Below, one piece after another: positions 1-10,349 of a stretch of DNA of 14,378 bases; position 1 is the stretch's first letter, and each line of letters starts with the position of its first letter. Made by a program: the position numbers and the translations under genes. The notes beneath the pieces were generated by a model, which was not told the DNA's origin, searched no databases, and saw nothing but the letters and a program-made list of their open reading frames with translations. The DNA lies in contig KE647148.1 in the NCBI GenBank assembly GCA_000447185.1, forward strand, positions 1 through 14,378, written 5' to 3'. Source of the DNA: Vairimorpha apis BRL 01. Its lineage: Eukaryota > Microsporidia > Nosematidae.

Positions 1-1
1 A

Positions 2-1459
2 ATTGAAAATTTTGATTCTAATTCAATTACTCCTGGTACTGAATTTATGGAATTTATACATAAAGGAGTTTTGGATATATGCAGATTTAGTTTAAGTCAT
101 GATAAAAATTACAAACATCTCAAAATAATTTATTCTAGCTATCTTGTTCCTGGAGAAGGAGAACAAAAAATTATGAATTTTATTAGAAAATATCATATAG
201 TTAATCCAAAAGATACACATACTATGTATTCACCGGATGGAGACATTATTTTTCTTGGTGTAGGTTTATATGACGTAAATTTATATATTATGAGAGAAGA
301 TACATATAATAATCAAAATAAAAAAATATATGCGAAATATGTTCTAAAATTGGCCATATTAGTCAAGAATGCGGAGAACCAAAATTTTTAGCTTTTGCTT
401 ATATAGATGTACCAGAATTCAGAAATACATTAATTAATTTGTTTAGTTCTATAATAAAAAAAATATGATTACAGACAAATGTTAACAGATTGGGTTTTCA
501 TGTGTTTTTTAATTGGAAATGATTTTTTACCAGGTATTCCTTGCGTTGATATAAAAATATCATCAATAGAAACACTTACTAATTTATTATGTAAAAATTA
601 TCTTAAGTGCAATGATTTTATAACTACTAATCAAAAAATGATAAATTTTCATATTTTAGAAAAATATTTTATATCACTTAGTAGAATAGAAGATAGTTTG
701 TACATATCAAAAACAAAAATGTTAAACAAATCTTGCGAAGCTGGTCGTGAAGAAATTCCTCTTCATACATATCATGGAAAAGCTAAATATTACTCAACTA
801 AGTTGTATGCAAATAACCAAGATGATATAGATAATATAGCTATTGAATACATTACAGGAATGATTTGGATTTATAATTATTATATTAATGGTCGAACAGA
901 TTGGCAATGGGTATATCCTTATCATTTTGCTCCGTTTGTGGCAGATCTTGCAAAAGTTGTTCGCGCTAATTTTTCTCTTAAACGTGGAAGTCCTCTTCAT
1001 CCTTTTGAACAACTATTAGTAGTTATTCCACCCCAAAGTCAAAATCTTGTAGTAGAAAAACTTAGATATATATATAATAAATTCAAAATTTATTATCCAA
1101 CTGAAGTTAAATCGGATTCTTTTGATAAATATCTTACATGGACAAGTGTTGTTCTTTTACCACATATGAACTCAAAAGCAATCTTAAATGAATATAAAAA
1201 GGTTATTAATGATTTAACTGCACAAGAGCTTTTACGAAATTCTAAAGAAATGGATTTATTGATAGTGAATGATGAAAATTTGATTGAAAAACTAAAAGGA
1301 TTATATTTTGATTTTAAACCAGCAGTTAAGTTAAATTTAGAAGGAATTAATTATTCTGTATTTGCACATTATAATGTTAAATATCCTAATGAAGAAGTAA
1401 ATAGTAATTTTAAAAGTTTTAAAAACAAAACAATATCTGTGAGATTTGAATCATTTTAA
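2..1459 (+). CDS. RAT1: 5'-3' exoribonuclease RAT1/XRN2, 5'-partial, two frame breaks
   Basis: This is the nuclear 5'-3' exoribonuclease of the XRN family, which trims rRNA and snoRNA precursors and degrades the downstream RNA in transcription termination. The gene is cut by the window start; codons run in frame from base 2, where FDSNSITPGTEFM matches the family's ITPGT block. Visible catalytic acidic residues are the GEGE glutamates (codons at 155 and 161), the PDGD aspartates (236 and 242) and the aspartate of GNDFLP (521). A CX2CX4HX4C zinc knuckle (331-372) is typical of RAT1/XRN2 and absent from XRN1, which decides the assignment. Further family blocks are YPYHFAPF (about 919-942) and YYPTEV followed by VVLLPH. 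Two frame changes break the reading: one in A7 at 320-326 (a base too few) and one in A8 at 456-463 (a base too many). They cancel, so the zinc knuckle and the linker to DWVFMCF lie in the third frame between them. The stop is TAA at 1457. The protein is shorter than yeast Rat1, with a compressed linker before KYY. Confidence 0.92.
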
Positions 1460-1570
1460 AAAGCAATAATAAAACTAAAAACTAAATGTTATTTTAAACA
1501 TAATTTATCATTAAAATTAGGTAATAAAAATATTTTTTTTAAAAAAATAAATAATAATTACATTTAGATA

Positions 1571-1593
1571 TTTACATTTCTTAAGAATGTAAA
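1571..1593. repeat. Hairpin between convergent RAT1 and POLD2
   Basis: TTTACATT and AATGTAAA flank a CTTAAG core, giving an 11-pair stem with one bulged T and almost no loop. It lies in the 165-base gap between the two convergent stop codons. A role in 3'-end formation for either gene is only an inference; chance palindromes are common at this base composition, although this one is longer than most. Confidence 0.45.
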
Positions 1594-1623
1594 GTAAAAT
1601 TAATAAATATTAATAATTTTTAT

Positions 1624-2804
1624 TTAAATTTCTATAATTTCAATTTCTTGTGTTGATATGTCAAGAACTACAATTTTATGTGTATTTTTAAAATTTGGCA
1701 CAGTTAAAACATATGTTTCAAATCCAATTAATTTTTCTAAAAATATATTATCATAATTTGGAACGACAAAATAATTAGGAATATTTTCAATAAAAAATAT
1801 TTCTTTTTCGTCGTATGGTATGCAAGAAATTGTATCTGGAGCTGTTGGACACATAATTCTACAATTAAATAATCCGGATATAACTTTTAAAAAACTTTCT
1901 TTATTGTGATAATCATTAAAATTATATTCAATTGGTTCTCTTATAAGATGCATTCTAAGGCCATCTCCTGATTCCTGTATACAATCAATATTTTGTGGTA
2001 AGTATTTAAAAAGATCTTTTATAATAAATAAAGATGTAAATAAAAATTCTTCATTATGAATTTTAAAATTACAAGGATTCATTAAAGAAATTACTTCCTT
2101 TTTAAATAATTTTTTATGAACTGGTAATAATGGAAAAGTTTTACAATTAAAATCCCCGTAATCTGGAACTAAAATTATTTCAATGAAAGAATTATCAATG
2201 AAATTTTTAAATATTTCAAAATCTTTATCAAAGAAATTTCCAAATAGAACTAATTTATCAATTCCATTTAAATATAAATAATCAATAATAATTTTTAAAT
2301 AATTTCTATTTTGTAATGAAAAATCTATATTTATTCCCGAAGCAAAAGCAATTTTTACAGTTTCTGATTTTGATTTTTTTTTAAAATCCATTTTTTAGGG
2401 AAATATATATCTTTGACCTCAAATTTATTGAAATTAATGCATCCTAGAACTCTTAAACACATTCCTGTAGCTATAAAATTTTCAAAATTTTTTGGTATTT
2501 GTAATTCTATTCTACCTGTCTCATCCTCTAAAAAATATTTAATATCTTTAGAAAAATATGTTTTTTTCTTTATATCGAAATCATTTTCATTTTGTTTAAG
2601 TTTATCAAAAATTGTTGTTTTTAGATCAGTTGAAATAAATAAAATTCCTGTTATAACACATATAGATTTTGTTGTATTTAAATCTAATATTGTGTCTAAA
2701 ACATTATTCTCTATGTTTTGTTCAAAATATTGTCTTAACGTTTTAAGTCTAATTTTATATGTTTTGTTAAATTGATTTTCAAAACTTGGATATAGAAAAG
2801 ACAT
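1624..2804 (-). CDS. POLD2: DNA polymerase delta subunit 2 (B subunit), one frame break
   Basis: This is the small B-family regulatory subunit of DNA polymerase delta, which bridges the catalytic subunit to the rest of the replicative holoenzyme in the nucleus. The first 149 codons (2804 down to about 2383) carry the N-terminal block FENQFNKTYKIRL and the OB fold, with ICVITG, YFLEDETGRIEL, TGMCLRVLG and KFEVKDIYFP. The remaining roughly 250 codons (to the TAA at 1624-1626) carry the catalytically dead phosphoesterase domain, with VLFGNFF, VPDYGDF, the family hallmark PTAPDT and a final VLTVPNF block. The two parts are in different frames. The change maps to the T9 run at 2374-2382 (A9 in the coding strand), where one base appears to be missing. 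The whole would be near 390 residues, slightly short for the family. The start is the ATG at 2804, preceded by CCTAAA. An internal ATG at 2391 also has CCC six bases upstream, so a separately started second half cannot be fully excluded. Confidence 0.92.
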
Positions 2805-3229
2805 TTTAGGATGTAAAATAATAATAATAAAATAAATTTTATATAATGAAAATTAGAATTAATCAGTTAAAATTTTTTTAATTTTTAAAATATTGTAAAG
2901 CTTTAATTTTATAAAATTTAAAATTAATTAATTTATTTATTTATTTATAAAATGCATTAATGTAAATAAAACATGTTTTTATAATTTATACATTAAAAAA
3001 ATGTATAATAAAGATAAAATCTATTAATTTATAGTTTTATATTTTTACATTAAAATACAAATGAAAACAATTTTAAATTTCTTGAAAATGTTTTTTCAAT
3101 TTTATTTTAAAAAATAAGTTTGATAAAAAATATTATGTTAATATAAAAAACGTAAAAATTGATATATATATTTTTTATTAATATTTACTTAATTATTTAA
3201 CACGTTTATGGCTATATACACTATATATT
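2805..3229. other. A+T-rich spacer upstream of POLD2, no gene
   Basis: The stretch is dominated by A and T runs with short ATTTATTT-type repeats near 2925-2950. I see no open frame of useful length, RNA gene or clear element on either strand. It should hold the POLD2 promoter, but beyond the CC at 2809-2810 (read as CC on the minus strand) nothing stands out. Confidence 0.6.
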
Positions 3230-3236
3230 ATATGAG

Positions 3237-3273
3237 GATCTTCTATCTCAAATTCCATATTACTTGAGAGATC
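3237..3273. repeat. Hairpin at the 3' end of the retrotransposon remnant
   Basis: GATCT (3237-3241) and CTCAA (3247-3251) pair with TTGAG (3264-3268) and AGATC (3269-3273), giving ten pairs with one 5-base bulge and a 12-base loop. It lies just beyond the last coding remnant in the element's own orientation, so it may be a relic of the 3' untranslated structure that such elements use for priming. That role is an inference. Confidence 0.4.
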
Positions 3274-4544
3274 TTAAGGGTCATATATTTTGTTTTGATA
3301 GTTTCTTATATTATTAATTGCTTTTTCTTCATATATCTATAATTGAAATTACTAATTTTTGCACTGTGAAATCCTCATCTTCCTCTCCAGCATCACCTTT
3401 GTCATGCTCTCGTTTCGTTCAATGAGAGATATTTTCAAACATTTTCAAAAACAAAAGGTTTTAATATACACTTCAAAGGAAGCTTAAATTTTAAGCTCCT
3501 TGATGTATTTCTTATAGTAAATTGTTACTAACCATCCTACATCATTATATAAAAGATATTTTTGTTTTAAATTTGTAGATTAATTAAAGCTCATTTTCAA
3601 AATGATTAAATTTTCTTAATTTTTGTTCTCTCCAATAGTGAAAAGATCTCGTTAAGAACTACCTAAAAAACTTAATTTTCTTTGTTCTTTTTAGCTTTAA
3701 CAAAAATATCAGGCTTATTATGGTTTACTTTCATATCTGTAACTATACTTGTATCAAAAGTTATCTATTCTTTGTCAATAGACTATAACTCTTTACCGAA
3801 TACATTATTTTAATGGTCTTTTAAAGCAATCTTTTTAAAAAAAATTGCACTCATCTAACCACTTCGCTGTAAATTTATATAATCAAATCAGAAATTCAAT
3901 TACATTTAATGTTAGATTAACAATAAGCTTTTTATAAGATGTACTGTGAATTTATTATCACTGCTGTTTATAGAAATATTCCTATCCTGCTGAAAGCAAA
4001 TTGTTGCTTTAGATTTAGCCTTATTATTTCCTTATACCTGCTATATTGAACCTTTCAAGCTTACTAATCTAAGGTCCCTAATATTTAAAAACTTTTTTAA
4101 TTTTTCTTTTTTAAATCTTTTAGTAAAGAATCTTTTATTGAGATAATCTTTAACAACTTAGACTGATTGTATTTGTAAATTTTATTTTTCTTGTAATACA
4201 CTATTATTTGTGTAAGATAAAAATTGTTATTCTCTTTAACTTTCATTAATGCAATAAATCTTAATGAACTATTTATAGCCTCATAAAGAGAGTTATACAT
4301 ATTTAATGACAAAATTTTAGTCTTGTGCTTAACACACACAAGATTTAGTCATAATTTAATCCTTAGGAGATACATTTTCTGCTTACAAAATAATGCAAAA
4401 GGAATATTGTGATTTATCAGCACCTATCGAATTTCAGAATCAAGTATTTTACATTTTTTCTGGTGTTAATTTTTAAAAACACACATTGTAACTATGAAAA
4501 ATTGTTTATTTTTAAAGACACTTTTTATAGTAACATCATTCAAC

Positions 4545-4574
4545 TTAATCATACGATTCTTTCGACATGATTAA
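4545..4574. repeat. Inverted repeat at the upstream edge of the remnant
   Basis: TTAATCAT (4545-4552) is exactly repeated in inverted form as ATGATTAA (4567-4574), with CGA and TCG able to pair inside the 14-base loop. It lies where recognisable retrotransposon coding sequence fades out. It may be part of the element or a chance palindrome. Confidence 0.35.
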
Positions 4575-4580
4575 AATTTT

Positions 4581-6063
4581 AGTCTTTACCTTTATAAATA
4601 CTACAAAAAACATTAATATAAAATTCACAACAAATGAATTTTTCAATTCTTTAAATTAAAAAAATTAAAATTTTCATTTTAAATTAAAATTATTTTATTT
4701 TTTAGCATATTCGATATATTAATAGATACGTTTTTTAAAAAAAAAATATAGTGAAGACATTTTTTTACAATTACTAAATATTTTAATATATATATTTTTA
4801 ACATATCATCTTTATAATACAAACATATTGAATAAAAATATTTCAAAAAAATATTTATAAATTTAAATTTTTATATACAATAATGTATTTCTATTTTTTT
4901 ATTTCTAAGATCAAAAAATAGACAGTAGAAAAAATTTTATTCTTATTAAGAGATTTTTCTTCATAAGTTTTTAGAAACTCAAGCTTATAAATCATTTATG
5001 AAAAAATTTATTCTAATTTAAAAATTATTTGAAAAGTATTTTTAAAATCACTATTTTTTTTTAATAATACAAGTGGAAACTTTATTTAATTATAAAACTT
5101 AAAATTAAAGTATAAAACATGAATAAAATTAAATAATGACATATAAAAATTAATAACATTGTTTTTATGATTTCTACAATATATTGTTAATTTAAATATA
5201 TTTTATTAAAATTCAATATACCAATTGATATAATGAAAAATAAACCTATAATTTATTTTCTTATTTTACAAATATAAATATTAAAATTTTATAGTTCATA
5301 CCAAAATATTAATATACAATATTTGATATACCATAATTGATTAAACAATTTTAATATAATAATAATAATAAAAAATTAATCATTTACTAAATATTTACGT
5401 TAAAAATCATTCGAAATAGAATTTATACTTAACAAAGTAATATAAATTTTCTTAAACATTTACCCTAATATTAAAAGCTTATATTCAAATAATATAATAA
5501 TTTATATAACATTGAAGATATCTATGTTTTTGAATTAAATTATAAACAAATAAATGATTTTAAAAATTTTAAAGAACATTTTTGACGTTTTAAATAAAAG
5601 ATGTGAAAAATTTTAAAATAAAAACTAAAAATTTTTGACATTCAAATAATTTTTTACATAAATATAGGAAAAAACTTCATTTCAATATAATTAATTTTTA
5701 CATTTATTTGAAAATTATTAAACTTTTTATAAATGTTTTTAAAAATTTCTAAAATATTAAAACTATCAACCTGTGATTGTAATTAAATTATCAAAGAATA
5801 TTCTTTAAATATAACTAAATTTTGTTTTATATAATTTATTTAAAATTTTTTTAATTATTTTAATTTTGAACTTGTGTAAGTGATTTTAATTATTTTAATT
5901 TTTTAAAAAAAACTTTGTTAAATTAAAAATATTTTATTTGAGATATAAAAATAAGCAAAATATTGTTCAAATTTTTTTAGGTGATTAAAAAAAAAATTTA
6001 AAAATTTTAATTTAAGGTTTTTAAAAAGTTTTTAAATTTAACTATTTAAATATATAATTTTAT
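4581..6063. other. A+T-rich intergenic stretch, no gene
   Basis: Composition is extreme, with only a few G or C per 60 bases, and all frames are broken by frequent stops. No RNA gene, transposon remnant or conserved motif was recognised. The only distinct structure is a short direct repeat near 5849-5902, listed separately. Confidence 0.6.
5849..5902. repeat. 19-base A/T direct repeat, two copies
   Basis: The same 19 bases, made only of A and T (TTTTAATTATTTTAATTTT), occur at 5849-5867 and 5884-5902. They are separated by a 16-base spacer that contains most of the local G and C. The repeat lies about 175-230 bases upstream of the gene starting at 6077. Low complexity makes a chance origin possible. 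Confidence 0.5.
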
Positions 6064-6066
6064 CCC
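6064..6066 (+). promoter_or_regulatory. CCC start-proximal motif of the gene at 6077
   Basis: CCC followed by TATAAATAAT lies 10 bases before the ATG in a region almost free of C. CCC- or GGG-like motifs directly upstream of start codons are described for microsporidian genes and mark very short 5' leaders. The motif supports the ATG at 6077 as the start. The phosphodiesterase gene has the same motif at the same distance. Confidence 0.55.
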
Positions 6067-6076
6067 TATAAATAAT

Positions 6077-8153
6077 ATGAAGCTAATTACACTAATATTT
6101 TATATTAGTCAAAGCCAATTAAGTACGAAATTTGCAAAAAAAATAGATCTTAAGAATGATAAATTAGATAATATAAATTCACTCATAATCTTTATTAATA
6201 CTTTAGATAAATCTCTTTATAATCCTATTTTAGTTGATACATTAAGAATATTTTGTAAAGAATTAAAGAATAGTTTAATAAATGATTCAATTTTAAATTT
6301 TTTTGAATTTTTTCCAGAAATTGATACTTTTAATATAAATAATATTGATTTAAAAACTTATGTTTTTAGTACAATTACAAAATTTATATTTAATTTTAAA
6401 AATACTAAACATGTAGCTGAATTAAAAAACGATAAACTTAAAATTAAAAAAAATCTTCTATTTTATGAAATTTTTCAAGCTCTTGATAAAATTAATAAAA
6501 AAATTAATAAATGTAAATTACGAATATATGATGATAAAGTTGAATATGATAAAAATAATTCATTTTATTATATTAATTATAATTCTACAGTTCCTAGTAT
6601 GAAAAAAGACAGTTTAGTCACAAATATATCATTAGACGAAATAAGAAAATTTGTTAAAGCTAAACAAAATTTTTACATTAATGAAAAAAAACATATTGAA
6701 AATTTTTATTTTTTGATAATAAAGATTATGAATTTGTTGTATTACCTAAATATAATTTTAATGAAAACTATATATTGTTTTTACATAAAGAAACATTTAG
6801 TATTTTTGTTAACTTGATGCGAATTTTATCCTTTAACGATAAAAGATATATTATATTTAACATAAAAGAAATTAAAAACATATTAGAAATAGAAATTTTA
6901 TATTTTAAAAAAGATATATATTTTTCAAATGTTTGTATAAAAAAAGATATTTCTAATTTACAATTTGATAATATAAACACATTTAAAAAAATTAATGATC
7001 TAAATCGTAAAATATCTAATAAAATATCATTTTATTTAAATCCACCAGACACATTTAATGATAAAATTTTATATTTGAATTCAAATGAAAGTACATTAAT
7101 AAGTATATTAAATACATTAAAAAAAGATATTTTTTTGATTCAAAAATATTATGAAAATATTTTCTATGATGACAATTTTATAACATACTTACGTTTCAAT
7201 GATCTTTTAAATGTGAACTTTACCCATTTTTTATTTTTAACTGAGCTTAAAAATGACAATATTATTCTTGAATATAATTGGAATTATTTATATTTATTAA
7301 TTAAAAATGATGAACATATGGATTTACAAATAAAAAAATCACTAAGATTTTTACTAAATTAAATGAAAAGATATTTTATGTAATCAAAAAAAATAATCGT
7401 CTTTCAGTTCCAAAATATTTAAATGAAATAGAAATTGCACCTACAAGAAATTATAATTTAAAAGTTACTGATTTATATACTTTTTTTTTACATGAAAATT
7501 ATATTAAATTAAATCAAAAAAACAAATTGAAAGACATTAATTTGTTCATGATCTTTTATCTATTTTATTATAAAAATATAGATTTTTTAAAATATCATAA
7601 TGTTTTTTCTAAGGTTGAAAAAATGTTTAATATTATATATGAATATTCTAAAAATTGCATTAAACTTAGATTAGCGAACTTATATACTTTTAAAATTCTT
7701 CAAAATCAAGAAAATGAAAACAAATTTATAGTCGAATCAAGTATATATTTTTCAACAAATACTAGTCATTTAGAAAATCTTAATACGAATAATGATGTTT
7801 TTTATAAAAAGGGGAATTCAAAAAATCAATCTGTTTATTTTAAAAATTCAAAAAAAACAAATAGATTGTGTAAATCATTTTTATCTTTAGGAAATTTATT
7901 CAAATTAAAAAGTAGTAAAAAAACAGATTTTTTAATAAATAAAACAAATGTTACACCTCTTAAAATTGATGATTTCAAATTCATTTATGTAGATTTTCAT
8001 TTAAGATTTAACAAAAATAATAAAATTATTGAACAAGAGTTATTGAATCATCATAATAAATTCTATTTTATTTTAAATAATCAAACAGAAAAAGAAATTA
8101 TTGAGAATGAAAATATGTATTTTTGGTTTAAAAAAAAAACAAATAAGTTTTAA
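6077..8153 (+). CDS. Unrecognised protein with signal-peptide-like start, two frame breaks
   Basis: I do not recognise this gene. Read through two frame changes it would encode about 690 residues rich in Asn, Lys, Ile and Phe. The start MKLITLIFYISQSQ has a lysine and a short hydrophobic core, which suggests a signal peptide and a secreted or membrane-routed product. No further clear membrane segment or known motif was seen. Frame 1 runs 6077 to about 6705. The second runs from about 6700 and includes FFDNKDYEFVVLPKYNFNEN and NPPDTFNDKILYLN. The third starts near 7332 with ITKIFTKLNEKIFYVIKKNN and ends at TAA 8151. The first change lies in the T runs at 6703-6714 and the second in A7 at 7332-7338; each looks like one missing base. 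Long uninterrupted frames in such A+T-rich DNA and a CCC motif before the ATG argue for a real gene. The middle (around the first break) shows weak similarity to the gene at 13601. Confidence 0.72.
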
Positions 8154-8833
8154 ATATTAAAATTTTTTTATTGATTTTTTTTCAAATATATATTATTCAC
8201 AAAAAAAATAATTTTACTTTATTTTTTAATTGATTAAAAAATGTTTTTTTTGTTAAATATAATATTTTCCATTTAAAAGCTTTGTATAAAAAATTTGACA
8301 CTAGTATTAACTAAAATTTTAACGATATCTATTATATGCTGTAAAAAATTTAATTTATTGTTTATTAATATTACAAAAATATAATTTAATACTTATAATT
8401 AGTAAAATAAATAAAGAAAGTTATAGAACATAGTATAACAAATAGTTTCCAATGAATATTTCGAATTAAAAATATATATGATTATAAAAATATACATAAA
8501 ATTTCAAAAACAAATATGATATACTTATTATTGATAATAAAGAAGATGAAATTACTTATTGTAAAAAAAAGTTCATTACTTAACAACTTATTACAAACCG
8601 ATTCTTGAATATCAAAGAAATACAATATATTTCAAATGAATAGAGTAAATTACATTAATAAGATAAAGATATTACAATATATTGTAACATGGATGGTAAG
8701 TGAATAAATAATACACCAAACATAAAAAAAAGATATCATTGACCCAATTTTAGCGTGCATTTAATTTTTAACTCTTTAGAAGACTATTGAGAGCATTTTA
8801 ATAAAGTATTTAAAGTAACAGATTAGCAAACTA

Positions 8834-8866
8834 TTGTTTGTACAAAACTGGTACTAGCACAAACAA
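8834..8866. repeat. 8-base inverted repeat, hairpin
   Basis: TTGTTTGT (8834-8841) is exactly inverted as ACAAACAA (8859-8866) around a 17-base loop that carries GGTAC. It sits in the less A+T-biased patch. The function is unknown, and it may be a relic of an element end. Confidence 0.4.
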
Positions 8867-9634
8867 ATAAAATAATGAAAATAATACAAAATAAATAATT
8901 ATAGTTGTACAATTATATAGAATGATTTAAATTGTAAAATTAAAAAATTTAAATAAGTTTAAAATTTATGTAAGTTATAATAAATGTGTGAAGTAAATAA
9001 AACATAACAATTTAATTTGAAATATGTTTATTAATTTAATTAAAAATATATATGTTATTTTAAAAAAATTATTAATTATATTTAACTAAGGATTTTTGTT
9101 TTTTGAAAAAAATTACTTAAATCTTATATAAAAAATTTCATCTTTTAGTTTTATTTAATCAATTTTTAAATCATTTTTTATTTCTAGATGATTTTGTATA
9201 TATACTTTAATTTGTTAATAACTTTATGTTTATAAGAAGTTACTCAAAGCTTATAAATTCTAAATTAATAACATCATTTATAATTTTAAAAAATGTATTA
9301 ATTTTAGTATAAAGAATTGACGTCATATATATAAATACTACCGTAAAATATAATTTAACATCAATATTTTTGAATTTTCATACTTTATAAAAACAACTTT
9401 AAATTATATTTATTTAAATTCATTAAAAAGTAATTTATATAATATTTATATATAATAATTTTAATTGATATAATATAAGTAAATCATAAAATTATTATTG
9501 AATATAATTAATTTTTTTATTTCACTGTAAAAGACTGAATTATTTTATTTTATAGAAATTATAAAACAAATTAATGTAAAAATTAAATTTTACGTATTTT
9601 ATAATTAAAATTCTTATTAAATAAAAATTTCTTT

Positions 9635-9692
9635 GCAAATGTAACAACATTTGCTAATTACTAAAATTAAACTTCCCACAAGTTTTAATTTT
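9635..9692. repeat. Two adjacent hairpins
   Basis: GCAAATGT (9635-9642) and ACATTTGC (9647-9654) form a perfect 8-pair stem with a 4-base loop. Eight bases later, AAAATTAAACTT (9663-9674) pairs with AAGTTTTAATTTT (9680-9692), with one bulged base and a CCCAC loop. The two stems lie about 650-700 bases upstream of the phosphodiesterase start. No function is evident. Confidence 0.4.
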
Positions 9693-10336
9693 AAAATTCA
9701 TAAATTTACTTTTATTTAAAAAGTAACTTAAAAATGCATTTTTTTAAATATTTATTAGTTATTTAACTTAAATTTAATATTTAATATTTTATAAGTTTAT
9801 TATAAAATATTAATAAATTTTATAATTTTTTCAATTGTTTTTTCAATTGTTTTTTTAATTTTATTTAATAAAATTATTTTTAATGAAAGAAATATAAAAG
9901 CTTAAAGTTTTAAAATACATCTCACTGTTCATATAAAAAACCTTTATTTTAATAAGTACTATTAATGTAATGTTTTTAAAAAAACTTATAAAAATACAGC
10001 AGTAAAATCTTTAATTACTCAATTTATAATTATTCTAATTTTTTTATAAAATATTATAAAAATTGAAATGAGTTTTTATTTTTAAATGTTTAATTGTATA
10101 TTTTTTTTAAAATATTCTTTAATTAAAAATTTGGTTTTTTACGTAAAAAAAATTTAGATATTTTTATTTAAGTCTTATTCAATACTAAGAAAAATTTAAA
10201 TTTTTTTTAATTAAATAAACTTTTTCAAACGTTAAAATTACGATCATACATAAATTTAGCTTTTAATTAAAATATAAAAATAATCTAAATTATAATTACT
10301 TATTTATTTATTTTTGAGATTGTTTAAATGTAGTTA

Positions 10337-10339
10337 CCC
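10337..10339 (+). promoter_or_regulatory. CCC start-proximal motif of the phosphodiesterase gene
   Basis: CCC lies exactly 10 bases before the ATG at 10350, the same spacing as at the gene starting at 6077. It fits the CCC-like start-proximal signal described in microsporidia, and it supports this start codon. Confidence 0.55.
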
Positions 10340-10349
10340 TTTTTGTTAA

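Larger units (their letters stand above)
3230..4580 (-). mobile_element. Decayed R2-like non-LTR retrotransposon, C-terminal remnant
   Basis: Minus-strand translation gives a string of protein-like pieces in changing frames, in the order expected for the part of a non-LTR reverse transcriptase that follows the polymerase core. A GTG-to-stop frame at 4339-4097 holds 80 codons without a stop. Next comes KFLNIRDLRLVSLKGSI, two stops (4041-4043 and 4032-4034), then CFQQDRN (QQDRN at 3978-3992). After that come VNHNKPDIFVKAKKNK (NKPDI at 3705-3719), then NDVGWLVTIYYKKYIKEL ending at TAA 3484-3486, and finally an acidic GEEDEDFTVQKL piece ending at 3329. From memory of the family, QDRN followed by a Cys/His cluster and then KPDI resembles the C-terminal zinc-knuckle and PD-type endonuclease region of R2-like elements reported in microsporidia. 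The usual cysteines after QDRN are lost. No YxDD polymerase motif is seen upstream, so the copy seems 5'-truncated as well as decayed. The patch is clearly more G+C-rich than its flanks: 3361-3420 has 29 G/C by hand count, against 5 in 5701-5760. The boundaries are approximate. Confidence 0.62.
8154..10336. other. A+T-rich intergenic stretch with a few hairpins, no gene
   Basis: No open frame of useful length or RNA gene is visible. The part from about 8690 to 8880 is less biased and has a stop-broken, vaguely protein-like plus-strand frame, discussed under findings. Three hairpins containing G or C are listed separately. A 12-base unit (CAATTGTTTTTT) occurs twice in tandem from 9832. Confidence 0.6.

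Noticed and set aside
794..1012. Minus-strand open frame of 72 codons
   Set aside because: It lies wholly inside conserved RAT1 coding sequence on the other strand and has no family features.
2413..2775. Plus-strand open frame of 120 codons
   Set aside because: It is the antisense shadow of the OB-fold part of POLD2, whose conserved residues fix the minus strand as coding.
4097..4339. Minus-strand 80-codon frame as a stand-alone gene
   Set aside because: It begins with GTG, not ATG, and reads into neighbouring retrotransposon-like pieces in other frames, so it is better seen as part of the remnant.
4545..4574. Possible tRNA arm (TTCGAC next to an inverted repeat)
   Set aside because: No acceptor stem, anticodon arm or D arm can be placed around it.
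6768..6980. Minus-strand open frame of 70 codons
   Set aside because: It is antisense to the long plus-strand frame of the unknown gene and has no supporting motif.
7527..8153. Separate gene beginning with TTG at 7527
   Set aside because: The same frame is open upstream to about 7332, where it joins the previous frame at an A7 run; TTG is not a credible nuclear eukaryotic start.
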